NCBI GenBank assembly: GCA_005116965.1
Contig: SWDG01000025.1
Location: forward strand, 137,214 to 201,213
Length of the DNA stretch: 64,000 bases
DNA from: Nitrospira sp.
GTDB taxonomy: Bacteria > Nitrospirota > Nitrospiria > Nitrospirales > Nitrospiraceae
Reading direction: 5' to 3'
Shown: one piece after another, positions 19,780 through 29,430 of the stretch
Numbering within the stretch: position 1 is the stretch's first letter
Layout: every line of letters begins with the position of its first letter
Made by a program: the position numbers and the translations under genes
The notes under the pieces: generated by a model
Told to the model about the DNA's origin: nothing
Database searches by the model: none
What the model saw: only the letters and a program-made list of their open reading frames with translations

Positions 19780-21561
19780 TTGGTCTCCCGGTCTTGTCGC
19801 TTTGCTACCGGTCGGCCACGGCAGGTCAATCGCGAAGAGAGTTCGCGTGAGAGGCGTTACGTGCAGCCTGATCCCGTATTCTTTCAAGATCTTGCCATTG
19901 TATTCCTTGCGGCTGTCGCAGGTGGCGTACTCGCTCGGCTTGCCGGGCAGCCATTGATCCTTGGCTACGTGCTGGGCGGGATCGCCATTGGCCCATTTAC
20001 CCCGGGACCTACTATCTCGGGATCTCACACGTTCGATCTCTTTGCGGAGATCGGCGTCATTCTCTTGATGTTTTCGATCGGGCTTGAGTTTTCCGTGAAG
20101 GACCTGATGCGCGTCAAATGGGTGGCTCTGGCGGGCGGCCCGCTCGGCATTCTCTTGTCCGTCGGATTAGCCATCCTGATGGGAAGCCTGATCGGGTGGT
20201 CTACGATCCAAAGCATCGTGATCGGAGCGGTCATTTCTATGGCGAGCACCATGGTCCTCGCCCGCCTCCTCGTCGATCGGGGCGAACTTCGTTCAAAACA
20301 TGGACGGGTGATGATCGGCATTACCCTTGTCGAAGACGTGGCCGTCGTCGCGATGACGGTGCTCATGCCGGCCCTTGGAGAGTTCGACTCGGGACGATTG
20401 CTCGTCATCGGTCAAGCCTTGGCAAAAGCGCTCTTGATTCTCGTGCCGGTGGGATATTTGGGCACAAAAGTTATCCCACCGATCATGACCCACGTCGCCA
20501 GGACCCAGAACCAGGAACTATTCCTACTCGTCACCCTGGCAATCAGCCTTGGGACCGCCGCCGTCACGCAGATGGTCGGACTCTCGCTCGCCTTGGGGGC
20601 CTTCCTGGCGGGCCTCATTATCAGCGCATCCAACTATGGGCACGAGACCTTGGCCCGACTGCTCTCGTTGCGAGATGCCTTCGTCGCGCTCTTTTTTGTC
20701 ACCATCGGCATTCTGATCGATCCGCGGGTCATCGTCGATAACCTTTCTCTGCTTGCCACTATGATTGGCTTGATCGTGGCCGGTAAACTCTTGATTTGGA
20801 CGACCGTCGTGCGGCTATTTGGCTACCCCTGGATGACCGCATTCCTGGTGGGTATTGGCCTCACTCAAATCGGCGAATTTTCGTTTGTCCTTGTACAGGT
20901 GGCAAAAACGGCAGGCCATGTTGGAAGTGAAGTGTACAATGCGACGCTTGCCGCTTCACTCATCACTATTCTCATGAACGCGGCGCTCGTCAGATATGTG
21001 CCCGGATGGCTTGTCCAGAGGCGTCTCACCCATGATCAGAGCGACATCGTGTCCTGGCCGCCGGAAGGCGAACCGCTCCGACAGCATGTTGTGCTGTGCG
21101 GATTTGGACGAGTCGGCAGCTCGCTCGGAAAAGCGTTGGATGCGTTTGGCCTTTCCTATGTGGTCATCGACCGAAATCCGGACATCATTCGCCGGTTACA
21201 AGTCCAACACACTGCCTGCCTCTATGGAGACGCCTCCCACCGCGAATTGCTCGTGAAGGCCGGAGCGGCGGACGCGTCGCTGATCATCGTGGCATTGCCT
21301 GAAATTGAGCCCGCTGCATTAACGGTGGGTCGCATTCGCGATCTCAATCCAAAAGTCCCGATTGTAGCCCGGGCGCATGGACTCGCGGAAGCGGAACGAC
21401 TCGGTGCACTTGGCGCGACCGAAGTTATTCAGCCAGAAGTCGAGGCATCAGCGACATTGATCCGGCATACCTTGACCTGGTTCGGGGTTCCGAAGAACCG
21501 CATTCTGGACTACGTGGTTCAGTACCGGCAGTCCATGGAAACGAAGGGGCAAACAGGTTAA
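19780..21561 (+). CDS. CPA2 family cation:proton antiporter with C-terminal TrkA-N/RCK domain (KefB/YbaL-like)
   Basis: LARLAGQPLILGYVLGGIAIGPFTPG, LALGAFLAGLIISAS; HVVLCGFGRVGSSLGKALDAFGLSYVVIDRNPD. Start codon uncertain. Confidence 0.93.
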   Translation: MVSRSCRFATGRPRQVNREESSRERRYVQPDPVFFQDLAIVFLAAVAGGVLARLAGQPLILGYVLGGIAIGPFTPGPTISGSHTFDLFAEIGVILLMFSIGLEFSVKDLMRVKWVALAGGPLGILLSVGLAILMGSLIGWSTIQSIVIGAVISMASTMVLARLLVDRGELRSKHGRVMIGITLVEDVAVVAMTVLMPALGEFDSGRLLVIGQALAKALLILVPVGYLGTKVIPPIMTHVARTQNQELFLLVTLAISLGTAAVTQMVGLSLALGAFLAGLIISASNYGHETLARLLSLRDAFVALFFVTIGILIDPRVIVDNLSLLATMIGLIVAGKLLIWTTVVRLFGYPWMTAFLVGIGLTQIGEFSFVLVQVAKTAGHVGSEVYNATLAASLITILMNAALVRYVPGWLVQRRLTHDQSDIVSWPPEGEPLRQHVVLCGFGRVGSSLGKALDAFGLSYVVIDRNPDIIRRLQVQHTACLYGDASHRELLVKAGAADASLIIVALPEIEPAALTVGRIRDLNPKVPIVARAHGLAEAERLGALGATEVIQPEVEASATLIRHTLTWFGVPKNRILDYVVQYRQSMETKGQTG

Positions 21562-21731
21562 ATTCGCGCAACGCTCAAGCGAGAGCGAGAATCAACTGCA
21601 GCCCATGGAAACACACGGCACTGCGCTCATTGCGCACATCGGATTGTAATTGTGAGAGCGGTTCTACGCGACATCGGAATACTCGACAAAACGCGTCCGC
21701 CCGACCATAACCCACGGCTACCTTTTTTAGA

Positions 21732-22070
21732 TCATTCCACCTCGATCGTAACGACCGCTTCGGTGCCCAATGCATCGTGATCGTGGCTCGCCGTCACAAG
21801 CTTGATCTCATGCGAGCCGCGCGTAAGCCCCTTGAGTATGCCTTTGAACCCTCTTTGATACGCCCCGTCCAGGTAACAATGGACGTGGGTGGCCTGAGCG
21901 CCCTTCGACAGCCTATACCGCACTTCGACGGAATCCCCTCTGATCACTTCGCCCTGCATCGGGCTCACGATCGTGAGTCGGCTGCCGTCGGCATCGGCTG
22001 CCCGACCATCCACGCCGATTCCCAATGACAACAGGCCAAAGAACACTGACATCACAATGACACGAATCAT
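21732..22070 (-). CDS. secreted hypothetical protein
   Basis: Signal peptide MIRVIVMSVFFGLLSLGIGVDGRA; SPMQGEVIRGDSVEVRYRLSKG...VHCYLDGAYQRGFKG...GSHEIKLV pattern; start codon placed approximately. Confidence 0.7.
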   Translation of the reverse strand: MIRVIVMSVFFGLLSLGIGVDGRAADADGSRLTIVSPMQGEVIRGDSVEVRYRLSKGAQATHVHCYLDGAYQRGFKGILKGLTRGSHEIKLVTASHDHDALGTEAVVTIEVE

Positions 22071-22310
22071 TTCGCACCTCTTTGAATGATGATCGGCGAT
22101 GAAGTTTTCGTGCTCTTTCCTCATGGAAAGCATCAGCCGGATGCTACCCTCCTGCGCTACACCGATGACCTTTGATGGATCCTCGGACAGCCAAAGGCCT
22201 TTTCAAAATCAGACCCAATCCATCGCTTGCCCAGATCGTTGTTCCCTCCACATCGGCAGCGGAGATGACGTTCGGCGACTTCCCTTCCGTTGCTGAGAAA
22301 GATATCAGGA

Positions 22311-22757
22311 TCATAGATACAGCGGTTTAATCGGCGACACAACCGCCGTCGGGTTGTTTTTCCATACCGACTCATCGGCGTCGACATAGAGTTCCACTTC
22401 ATTGCCGTCGGGATCTTTGAGGTAGAGGCTCTGACTCACAGTATGATCGCTCATGCCATCGATCGGGATCCCAGCCCCGTCCAGCTCTCGTTTTACCTGG
22501 CGAAGCTCGTCAAGACTGTCGCCGACTTTGATCCCGATATGATAGAGCCCTCGATGCCGTCCTGTCGGCGGTCCCGGTGCATCCCCGACTTGAATCAGCA
22601 ACAGCTCGTGATGCGTGCGACCAGATGTCAGTGCAGCTGCGGCTCCGTTGAAGATCCGCCCGACTTCCTTGAACCCTAATAGATCCCGGTAAAACGCAAG
22701 TGATCGTTCCAGTTCCTTCACATAGAAGACAACATGACCAAGGTAATGGGCTTTCAT
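22311..22757 (-). CDS. VOC family (glyoxalase/dioxygenase-like) protein
   Basis: MKAHYLGHVVFYVKELERSLAFYRDLLGFKEVGRIF...HHELLLIQVG...YHIGIKVGD...LYLKDPDGNEVELYVD; ATGA overlap with upstream gene. Confidence 0.92.
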   Translation of the reverse strand: MKAHYLGHVVFYVKELERSLAFYRDLLGFKEVGRIFNGAAAALTSGRTHHELLLIQVGDAPGPPTGRHRGLYHIGIKVGDSLDELRQVKRELDGAGIPIDGMSDHTVSQSLYLKDPDGNEVELYVDADESVWKNNPTAVVSPIKPLYL

Positions 22758-23401
22758 GTCCTCACCTCTTGAGAGACGTTCCACCGGCCAATCACCCGAG
22801 TGTCTCGCTCATACCCAAGCACACTGATTGCGGCGGTACCGAGGACAAACAACCGCCCGCCTGCGGGTGGGAGACCTAGCCAACAGGCGGTCAAAATGCG
22901 CAGGATATGGGCATGGGCGAAGAGGGCCACTGGTCCATGAATGGTCGATGCTCCCTGAATCACTCGCTGCGCACGACACCCGACCTGCTCAATCGCCTCG
23001 CCTTCCGGGACAGATGTTGTCCAGATTGACCAGTCAGGCTGTTCCTGCCTAATCTCCTGCGTCGTCTTGCCTTCATAGATGCCATAGTCCCACTCCAGTA
23101 AGTCCTCACTCAGGCTGGCCACGTCACTATATCCAGCCAGCCGACAGGTGTCACGTGCACGACGCAACGGGCTGCAGAGCACCAACGAGAATTGCTGACC
23201 GGCTAAGACGTGTCTGAGCTCAGCAGCCTGACGCTCACCGGATGGAGTCAGCGGAACATCGGTGCGACCTGTATGCCGCTTGGCGGCACTCCACTCTGTC
23301 TCCCCGTGCCGAATCAGCCACAGTTTGTGTCGCAACTCACTCATTTCCTGAGCCTCGTCCCTATTTCTACTGCGGTGAACGCCTTCATGAATTTCGGACA
23401 A
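22754..23401 (-). CDS. histidine phosphatase family protein
   Basis: LWLIRHGETEWSAAKRHTGRTDVPLTPSGERQAAEL; VALFAHAHILRIL; exact start uncertain. Confidence 0.92.
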   Translation of the reverse strand: MSEIHEGVHRSRNRDEAQEMSELRHKLWLIRHGETEWSAAKRHTGRTDVPLTPSGERQAAELRHVLAGQQFSLVLCSPLRRARDTCRLAGYSDVASLSEDLLEWDYGIYEGKTTQEIRQEQPDWSIWTTSVPEGEAIEQVGCRAQRVIQGASTIHGPVALFAHAHILRILTACWLGLPPAGGRLFVLGTAAISVLGYERDTRVIGRWNVSQEVRT

Positions 23402-23480
23402 ACCCCAGGCTTGGCACAGCCATGATGGCGCAGATCATCTCGAGCATGAATGGCTTCGCTTCCACCTGTTCGGTGTGGCA

Positions 23481-24170
23481 TTAATTGCCCCGCTTCAGCT
23501 CCGCAAGCAACAGATCAGCAACCGCCCCACCCGAGGCTGGATTCTGCCCGGTGATAACACGGCCATCCGCGACCGCAAAGGGTGCCCACGCCTTGTCGGC
23601 TTTTTTATAAATCGCCCCGCGGGCGACCATCTCCGTCTCAGTGAGGAATGGAACAAACTTGTCGAGCTCGGCCAACTTCTCTTCGTCGTTCGAAAAGCCC
23701 GTGACCTGTTTCCCTTTGATGAGCGGCAATCCGTCCGACATCTTAATATTCAACAACCCCGCAGCGCCGTGACACACCGACGACACGTACCCCCCGCCCT
23801 CATACACTTTCCGACTGATCGTCTGGAGTGGTTTATTCTCAGGAAAGTCCCAGATCACCCCGTGGCCGCCAGCATAATAGACCGCCACATACTCACTTGG
23901 ATTGACCTCACTCGGTTTCAGTGTGTTGCCAAGGCGATTCATGAATTCTTTCTTCTGGTACCATTCCCAATCGACAGGCTCGGCCATCGCAAGGCTATGC
24001 GGATCAATCGGGGTGTAGCCTCCACGAGGGCTGACATAGTCGACCTGATACCCTGCCGCTTCGACTTTTTTGACAAAGTGAACAGCCTCTCCAAGCCATA
24101 ACCCCGTTGCCCGGTTCAAGTTCGGATACTTCTCAACACTGGTAAGCACGACAAGGATTTTTTTGTTCAT
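23481..24170 (-). CDS. DJ-1/PfpI family type 1 glutamine amidotransferase-like protein
   Basis: VAVYYAGGHGVIWDFPENK, GGYVSSVCHGAAGLLNIK nucleophile elbow. Confidence 0.93.
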   Translation of the reverse strand: MNKKILVVLTSVEKYPNLNRATGLWLGEAVHFVKKVEAAGYQVDYVSPRGGYTPIDPHSLAMAEPVDWEWYQKKEFMNRLGNTLKPSEVNPSEYVAVYYAGGHGVIWDFPENKPLQTISRKVYEGGGYVSSVCHGAAGLLNIKMSDGLPLIKGKQVTGFSNDEEKLAELDKFVPFLTETEMVARGAIYKKADKAWAPFAVADGRVITGQNPASGGAVADLLLAELKRGN

Positions 24171-24201
24171 GAGGTCCCTCCTGCATTCGTTAGTCAAACC
24201 G

Positions 24202-24665
24202 TCACAGCCGCTTCTCCTCAAGATCGTAGACATCAAACCACACATAGACGGGACGGTGGTTCGGCACAAACCTGGGGATATACTCTTCCATGTACTGTTG
24301 GGCCTGGAGACTCATATCACTCAAGCGCATATCGCGCATTGCATTGTTCCATTTCAACACGTCGGCCGGATCCTTAACCTTGGAATTACCCACAATCCAC
24401 GTCGCGAGTTCTTCATCAGTCGCTCCCGCCGCCACCACATCCTTAAATTGTTCCGGGGTGATGCCAGTGAACGAGAACCATTGGCGGCTAGCGAGCAGGG
24501 CCAATAGGTATACTCGCCGTTCACCCCGAGCAGGAAAGCCCTACATTTATCGACACAGCGGGCAGCAATGACATCGCCACCCAGCTTCTCACGCGGGCTA
24601 CGCGGATAGCTTGTGCGGAGTTCCTTCGCAAACGTCTTTACCTTTTTGAGATTTGCTTTCACCAT
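24202..24665 (-). pseudogene. DUF5069 domain protein, frameshifted
   Basis: N-terminal part MVKANLKKVKTFAKELRTSYPRSPREKLGGDVIAARCVDKCRAFLLGVNGEYTYWPC in one frame, C-terminal part ASRQWFSFTGITPEQFKDVVAAGATDEELATWI in another; join at ~24495-24510. Confidence 0.75.
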
Positions 24666-24756
24666 CCTCTCCTTTGCTGCTCTAGCGCTCTGCCGAAAAG
24701 AAAGGCCGAGACAAGGGCAGGATGACAAGCATGAAGCTGTTCCAACCGAGCGATCA

Positions 24757-24807
24757 CTCCAAATCCAGCACGTAGAACACGACGTGGTCAAAATATTGGG
24801 CTTTCAC
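24757..24807 (-). pseudogene. 5' remnant of a second VOC-family gene
   Basis: GTG AAA GCC CAA TAT TTT GAC CAC GTC GTG TTC TAC GTG CTG GAT TTG GAG TGA = VKAQYFDHVVFYVLDLE*, matching MKAHYLGHVVFYVKELE of the VOC gene at 22757, including the upstream TCACCTCTT context. Confidence 0.65.
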
Positions 24808-24812
24808 CTGAC

Positions 24813-25226
24813 TCACCTCTTATGATGAATAGACTGCATCAGTAATGCTCTGACCGCTGCGTGCGCCAGCACCACATCGGGGCTCCGTTGCAGCGCATCG
24901 TGATACTGCCGGCTGAATCCCTCACCCTCTTCCGTGGGTATCAGGAGCGTCTGCACAGACGCTAGCAGATGTGGGATTGCCTCGCGGGATGCGGAGTCAT
25001 TCGATTCGCTCAGTTCATCGAGCTTGGCGATTGATTGGGAAAGCGGACGCAACCAGGCGAACCAGGCATCGTTCAACGCGAGCTGCAAAAACGCACCATT
25101 CGAGGGAATCCGTCCGTGCACACGCTCATAGGCCACTCGCTCATCGTCAAGCAAGGCTTTGTGCAGACGAAGTAGCGCGCGAAATAGATTGTCCAGCGAG
25201 GCGTCTCGACTCTGAGGTTTGGGCAT
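24813..25226 (-). CDS. hypothetical protein
   Basis: Complete 137-aa ORF collinear with neighbours; LRLHKALLDDERVAYERVHGRIPSNGAFLQLALNDAWFAWLRPLSQSIAKLDEL. Confidence 0.75.
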   Translation of the reverse strand: MPKPQSRDASLDNLFRALLRLHKALLDDERVAYERVHGRIPSNGAFLQLALNDAWFAWLRPLSQSIAKLDELSESNDSASREAIPHLLASVQTLLIPTEEGEGFSRQYHDALQRSPDVVLAHAAVRALLMQSIHHKR

Positions 25227-25241
25227 AGCGATACTTCCTCG

Positions 25242-26354
25242 TTACCCGGTTGGCTCACTATCGAGCTGATGCGCCTTTCGCCCACCCCGGGCAAGCGGGT
25301 GCTCAGGTAGTTGACCAGCGACCATCAACTCGGCCATATCCACAGCACGGGCCACAAGCTCCTGCGCTCCCTCACGCAGCTCTCGACTGTTCTGAACTTC
25401 GACAACATTTCGTTCCATGTCCTCGGCGCTCCAACCTCTCGAATGGGCGATGAACGGGAACTGTGGAAACTGGCAGCCGACTTCGGCGAAAAATGTCATG
25501 AGTTGTCCGGCTACGCCTTGGACATTGTCTTGGCCGCCCATGATGATGAATGCCGCCACTTTATTCTTGAGCAGGTGCTTGTTCGCGATAGTCTCCTGGT
25601 TTTGAATACAGTTCATCCGCTCAACCATTTTGTAATACAAACTGCTGGCGTTGCCCCAACGAATCGGTGTGGCAATCAGAATCACATCGGCCCAATGGAC
25701 AATCGCTTCATACACGCGGTCGAGCTGATCCGTCGGGTCCAGTTGCGTGATCGAACAGGGCCAGGTACAGGCCTTCGCCGATTTGGAATAGTAGCCTTCG
25801 CATGGGCGAAAGTTCAGATCCCGCAACTTGATGTACTGGGTCTCAAGTTGTAGCTTGTGCCGCGCATGGTCTAACGCCGCTTCAAGCAATGCATCCGACC
25901 CGCTGAAGCGAGGATGGTCACGCGTCATCGCCGTGGTCGAAATCCCCACGACCCGGATCGGTCCAGCCTGGCGGACGACTGGTCTCGCCAAAGGATGCGG
26001 TTTGTGAGCCTGCTTCTTGCGCTTTGTTGCGGATGACAAATCGATATACAAACGGCCATTCTCAATCTTAATTGTGTAGGCAGGTACCTGATCTTGTTCA
26101 TACCCTGCTTCGCCCTGACCAGTTTTGTGATGGAACTTCCAGTAATGCCAGGGACAAACGACATAGTCGCCGGCAAGCTGACCTTCCCCCAACGGCCCAC
26201 CGACGTGATTGCAGACTCCGGAGATCGCGGCAAATGCACCGTCCTTGTACGTCAGGACGATCGGAATTTTACCGCACATAACCCGCTGCAAGGGTTTGGC
26301 CTTCAGTTCTTCGTAATTTCCAATATCCGTCCATTGCGGGGCAGGCATGAGCAA
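25242..26354 (-). CDS. fusion of Rieske 2Fe-2S domain and NADPH-dependent FMN reductase/flavodoxin-like domain
   Basis: CNHVGGPLGEGQLAGDYVVCPWHYWKF Rieske motif; then IRVVGISTTAM...ADVILIATPIRWGNASSLYYKMVERMN...VAAFIIMGGQDNVQGVAGQL flavin reductase-type. Confidence 0.88.
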   Translation of the reverse strand: MLMPAPQWTDIGNYEELKAKPLQRVMCGKIPIVLTYKDGAFAAISGVCNHVGGPLGEGQLAGDYVVCPWHYWKFHHKTGQGEAGYEQDQVPAYTIKIENGRLYIDLSSATKRKKQAHKPHPLARPVVRQAGPIRVVGISTTAMTRDHPRFSGSDALLEAALDHARHKLQLETQYIKLRDLNFRPCEGYYSKSAKACTWPCSITQLDPTDQLDRVYEAIVHWADVILIATPIRWGNASSLYYKMVERMNCIQNQETIANKHLLKNKVAAFIIMGGQDNVQGVAGQLMTFFAEVGCQFPQFPFIAHSRGWSAEDMERNVVEVQNSRELREGAQELVARAVDMAELMVAGQLPEHPLARGGRKAHQLDSEPTG

Positions 26355-26383
26355 CTCCTTGAAAAATTGACTTGCTTGGTTTC

Positions 26384-26755
26384 TTACCGCTTAGAGCCTG
26401 TATCATAATAAAACCGCTCATGAACGATCCTGCCATTCTTCCACTTGGTCACCACGACCTGCTCCATATGCACAGCCTGCCCGCTCGTGGCAATGAAGTC
26501 GAGGCTGCATTCGTAGAAAGTCACGTTGTCGCCGACGCCTGAGGCCGTAACATTGAACCCTTTCCATTCCTTGACGCCGCTCAAGAACTGCTTTTCCCGC
26601 TCAATGTTAGCGGCGAGCCCTTTGGTCGGCGGGTTGGCGTTATCCTGCATCACAGTGTCCTGGTCGTAAAACTCACTCATGGCGTCAATGATTTTGCCCT
26701 GGCGGATATAATCGCAGAGATCATTCAACCGCTGTTGCAGAGTGATGGCACTCAT
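26384..26755 (-). CDS. nuclear transport factor 2 family (SnoaL-like) protein
   Basis: IIDAMSEFYDQDTVMQDNANPPTKGLAANIEREKQFLSGVKEWKGF...VVTKWKNGRIVHERFYYDTGS. Confidence 0.85.
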   Translation of the reverse strand: MSAITLQQRLNDLCDYIRQGKIIDAMSEFYDQDTVMQDNANPPTKGLAANIEREKQFLSGVKEWKGFNVTASGVGDNVTFYECSLDFIATSGQAVHMEQVVVTKWKNGRIVHERFYYDTGSKR

Positions 26756-27186
26756 GTCTTCTTCTCCTTGTTCAATTTATCGGTAAATGTAATGCCTGCC
26801 TTCTGAACCTCCTGATACGGCAACAGCCAGACCAGCGATTCATCGCTGAGATCGCCGACCTGGAAACGATTCCCCCAGGGATCGCGGAAATCGCATCGCA
26901 AGTCGGACGCCGGTTTCAGCTTGTACTTATTGATCAGTTTCTTCCGCACTTCCTTGATCTGCTTCGCATCCCGGACCATCAAGCCAAAATGTTTCACACG
27001 GTCCGGCTGGAGCGTATCCACCTCGAAAATGGCCATGAACTGATGCTCCCCGAGCTTGCACCAAGCCGCCCCTTCACCACCGCGCAACATCTTGAGGCCG
27101 AACACATCCTCATAGAACTTCACCGCCTTTTTGGCATCGGTCACTTCGATCACGACATGGTTACATCCGTAGACTTGAACGGCCAT
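26752..27186 (-). CDS. VOC family protein
   Basis: GCNHVVIEVTDAKKAVKFYEDVFGLKMLRGGEGAAWCKLGEHQFMAIFE...CDFRDPWGNRFQV. Confidence 0.9.
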   Translation of the reverse strand: MAVQVYGCNHVVIEVTDAKKAVKFYEDVFGLKMLRGGEGAAWCKLGEHQFMAIFEVDTLQPDRVKHFGLMVRDAKQIKEVRKKLINKYKLKPASDLRCDFRDPWGNRFQVGDLSDESLVWLLPYQEVQKAGITFTDKLNKEKKT

Positions 27187-27866
27187 TACACACCCGCCTT
27201 TCCCACTGACAATTCCACTGCACTCTGCCTGAAGGCAGCCAATAACTGCTCTGAAGGTTGCGCCCCGGAGAGCGCGTTGACTCCGTTGAACACGAAATAC
27301 GGAACACTTCGAATGCCCAAACGATGACCGGCCGCTTCCTCCGCCTTCACCTCCCCGACACCTTCATCACCAGTCAGAAATGTTTCGGTCGCTGCTTGAT
27401 CGAGCCCTGCCTGAGCCGCGGCTAGAGACAACGTCTCGATATTCCCAATATCTCCACCCTCCACGAAATAACGGCGAAAGAGTATCTCCACCATCTCATC
27501 CTGCTTCCCATGATGCCCCGCCAACCAGATGAGGCGATGCGCGGCAAATGTGTTCGGCGTGCGAGCAATGCGCTCAAAGGCGAACTGGATGCCTTCTTCG
27601 GTACCTGCTGCCGAGACGTGATCATAGATCGCTTGAGCAGCCGCAGGGCTCCCGAACTTCGCGTCAAGGTACTGTCGTCGATCCATCCCGTTGCGCGGCA
27701 TGGTCGGATTCAATTGAAAGGGCCGCCATCGGATAGTCACAGGGACACCATCCCATGTCTTGAGCGCCCGTTCCAGCCGCCGCTTCCCCACATAGCACCA
27801 GGGGCAGATCACATCCGAGCACACATCAATTTGCAAGGCTGCATCCTGGCTATTCATACGCTTCAC
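27186..27866 (-). CDS. DsbA family oxidoreductase (FrnE-like)
   Basis: DVCSDVICPWCYVGKRRLERAL CPWC motif; RSVPYFVFNGVNALSGAQP. Confidence 0.94.
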   Translation of the reverse strand: MKRMNSQDAALQIDVCSDVICPWCYVGKRRLERALKTWDGVPVTIRWRPFQLNPTMPRNGMDRRQYLDAKFGSPAAAQAIYDHVSAAGTEEGIQFAFERIARTPNTFAAHRLIWLAGHHGKQDEMVEILFRRYFVEGGDIGNIETLSLAAAQAGLDQAATETFLTGDEGVGEVKAEEAAGHRLGIRSVPYFVFNGVNALSGAQPSEQLLAAFRQSAVELSVGKAGV

Positions 27867-27891
27867 GCTTCACGAACGACGAACAACAAGA

Positions 27892-28776
27892 TCATGACAG
27901 GTGGCCCATCTTTCCCGCTTGATAATCGTTCACAGCTTGTACGAGTTCGGCTTTGGTATTCATGACGAACGGACCGTGCCGCGCAATCGGCTCATCGATA
28001 GGCTCACCACTCATGAGCAAAATCCGACTATCTGACTTGGCCTCAATCGTCACCAGTGATCCATTCCGCCTGCACACAAACAATTCCGCCTCTCCGGCGT
28101 CACGGGAACCATTCACCGACACCAAGCCTTGCACCACAAAAACAGACGTATTGTGCCCGTCCTGAAGATGCAACTCCGCGCGATGACTAGCGGCTAGCTT
28201 CAAATCATAGAGTTCGATCGGTGTCACTGTATGGGCTGGCCCCTTCTGTCCCTGAGCCGTTCCGGCAATCACACGCAGTCGGCCTGCTCCACCTTCGAGT
28301 TCGACCTTTGGAATATCGACGTTTAGGATCGTCTGGTAACGGGGCGCCGACATTTTCTGTGCGCGCGGCAGATTCACCCACAATTGAATGGCGTGCAACG
28401 TCCCACCCTTCTTGGCCCACTGCTTCTCGTGCCGCTCTTCGTGCACGACTCCGGATGCCGCCGTCATCCACTGCACATCACCCGGCCCAATCACGCCGGC
28501 ATTGCCGGCGGAATCCCGGTGAGCCACCAAGCCCTCATAGACAATCGTCACGGTTTCAAACCCACGGTGAGGATGTTCGCCGACGCCCCGCGGGTGATCG
28601 GTTGGTTCAAAATAGTGTGGCCCGGCATAGTCCAGCATGAGAAACGGACTGACCTCTCGATCGAGGTCGTTGCTCGGGAACAGATTCCGCACTGGGAAGC
28701 CATCTCCGACCATATGGGCCGATCCTGGTTGATAGATCCCTGCCACTTCTTTGACAACCGCTATCCCTGTAGCCAT
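27892..28776 (-). CDS. pirin family protein
   Basis: PFLMLDYAGPHYFEPTDHPRGVGEHPHRGFETVTIVYEGLVAHRDSAGNAGVIGPGDVQWMTAASGVVHEE. Confidence 0.95.
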   Translation of the reverse strand: MATGIAVVKEVAGIYQPGSAHMVGDGFPVRNLFPSNDLDREVSPFLMLDYAGPHYFEPTDHPRGVGEHPHRGFETVTIVYEGLVAHRDSAGNAGVIGPGDVQWMTAASGVVHEERHEKQWAKKGGTLHAIQLWVNLPRAQKMSAPRYQTILNVDIPKVELEGGAGRLRVIAGTAQGQKGPAHTVTPIELYDLKLAASHRAELHLQDGHNTSVFVVQGLVSVNGSRDAGEAELFVCRRNGSLVTIEAKSDSRILLMSGEPIDEPIARHGPFVMNTKAELVQAVNDYQAGKMGHLS

Positions 28777-28787
28777 GTGGTCCTCCT

Positions 28788-29430
28788 TCACACCATTGTT
28801 CGTAGCGCCTCATCCAGCGTCACCGTACCCCGCACGAGCTTGTCAGGGTGCTCATACCCGATTGCGCCTTTGGAGAACGCCGTGTACATTTCTTCAAACA
28901 ATCTCGCCGCCTCGTCCGAAAACCCAAACGATGTGAACGTCGGGACCACGGCACTGAGTGGGGCATGTTGGGCCGTCACCGTTTTCCCAAGGATCTGACT
29001 GAGTGCCGACGCCGCTTGATCCGGGCTGTACTCCTCCGGACCTGCCATTTCCACGATCTGCTTACCATAGCCACCAGTCATCAATCGTTCCGCACCAATC
29101 CTGCCGATGTCCTTGGTCGAAATCATGGGAATCTTCGCCGGTGGCGCGATGAATGTCGGAAGCACACCCTGAGCCTTGGCCGCCCCAATGACCGGTGCCC
29201 AGTTGTCCATGAAATAACAGGGACGGAGAATGGTCAGACGCTTAGCATGACAGCCAAGTGCATACTCTCCATAACTCGCGGCTCGAATCGGGCCGGTCCC
29301 ACCATGCAGATGTCCTCCCACCGATGACAGCAACACAACATGTTCGACTCCACTCTTCTGAACGGCTTCTGCCGCACGATCCATTCTCTGTCGTTGATCT
29401 GCCAACCACTCGTTGGGCGAGAAACTCGTC
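28788..29430 (-). pseudogene. NmrA-like NAD(P)H-binding protein lacking its N-terminus
   Basis: ...ADQRQRMDRAAEAVQKSGVEHVVLLSSVGGHLHGGTGPI...RPCYFMDNWAP; the N-terminal Rossmann GxxGxxG region is absent; sequence beyond ~29405-29430 belongs to a different gene. Confidence 0.75.
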
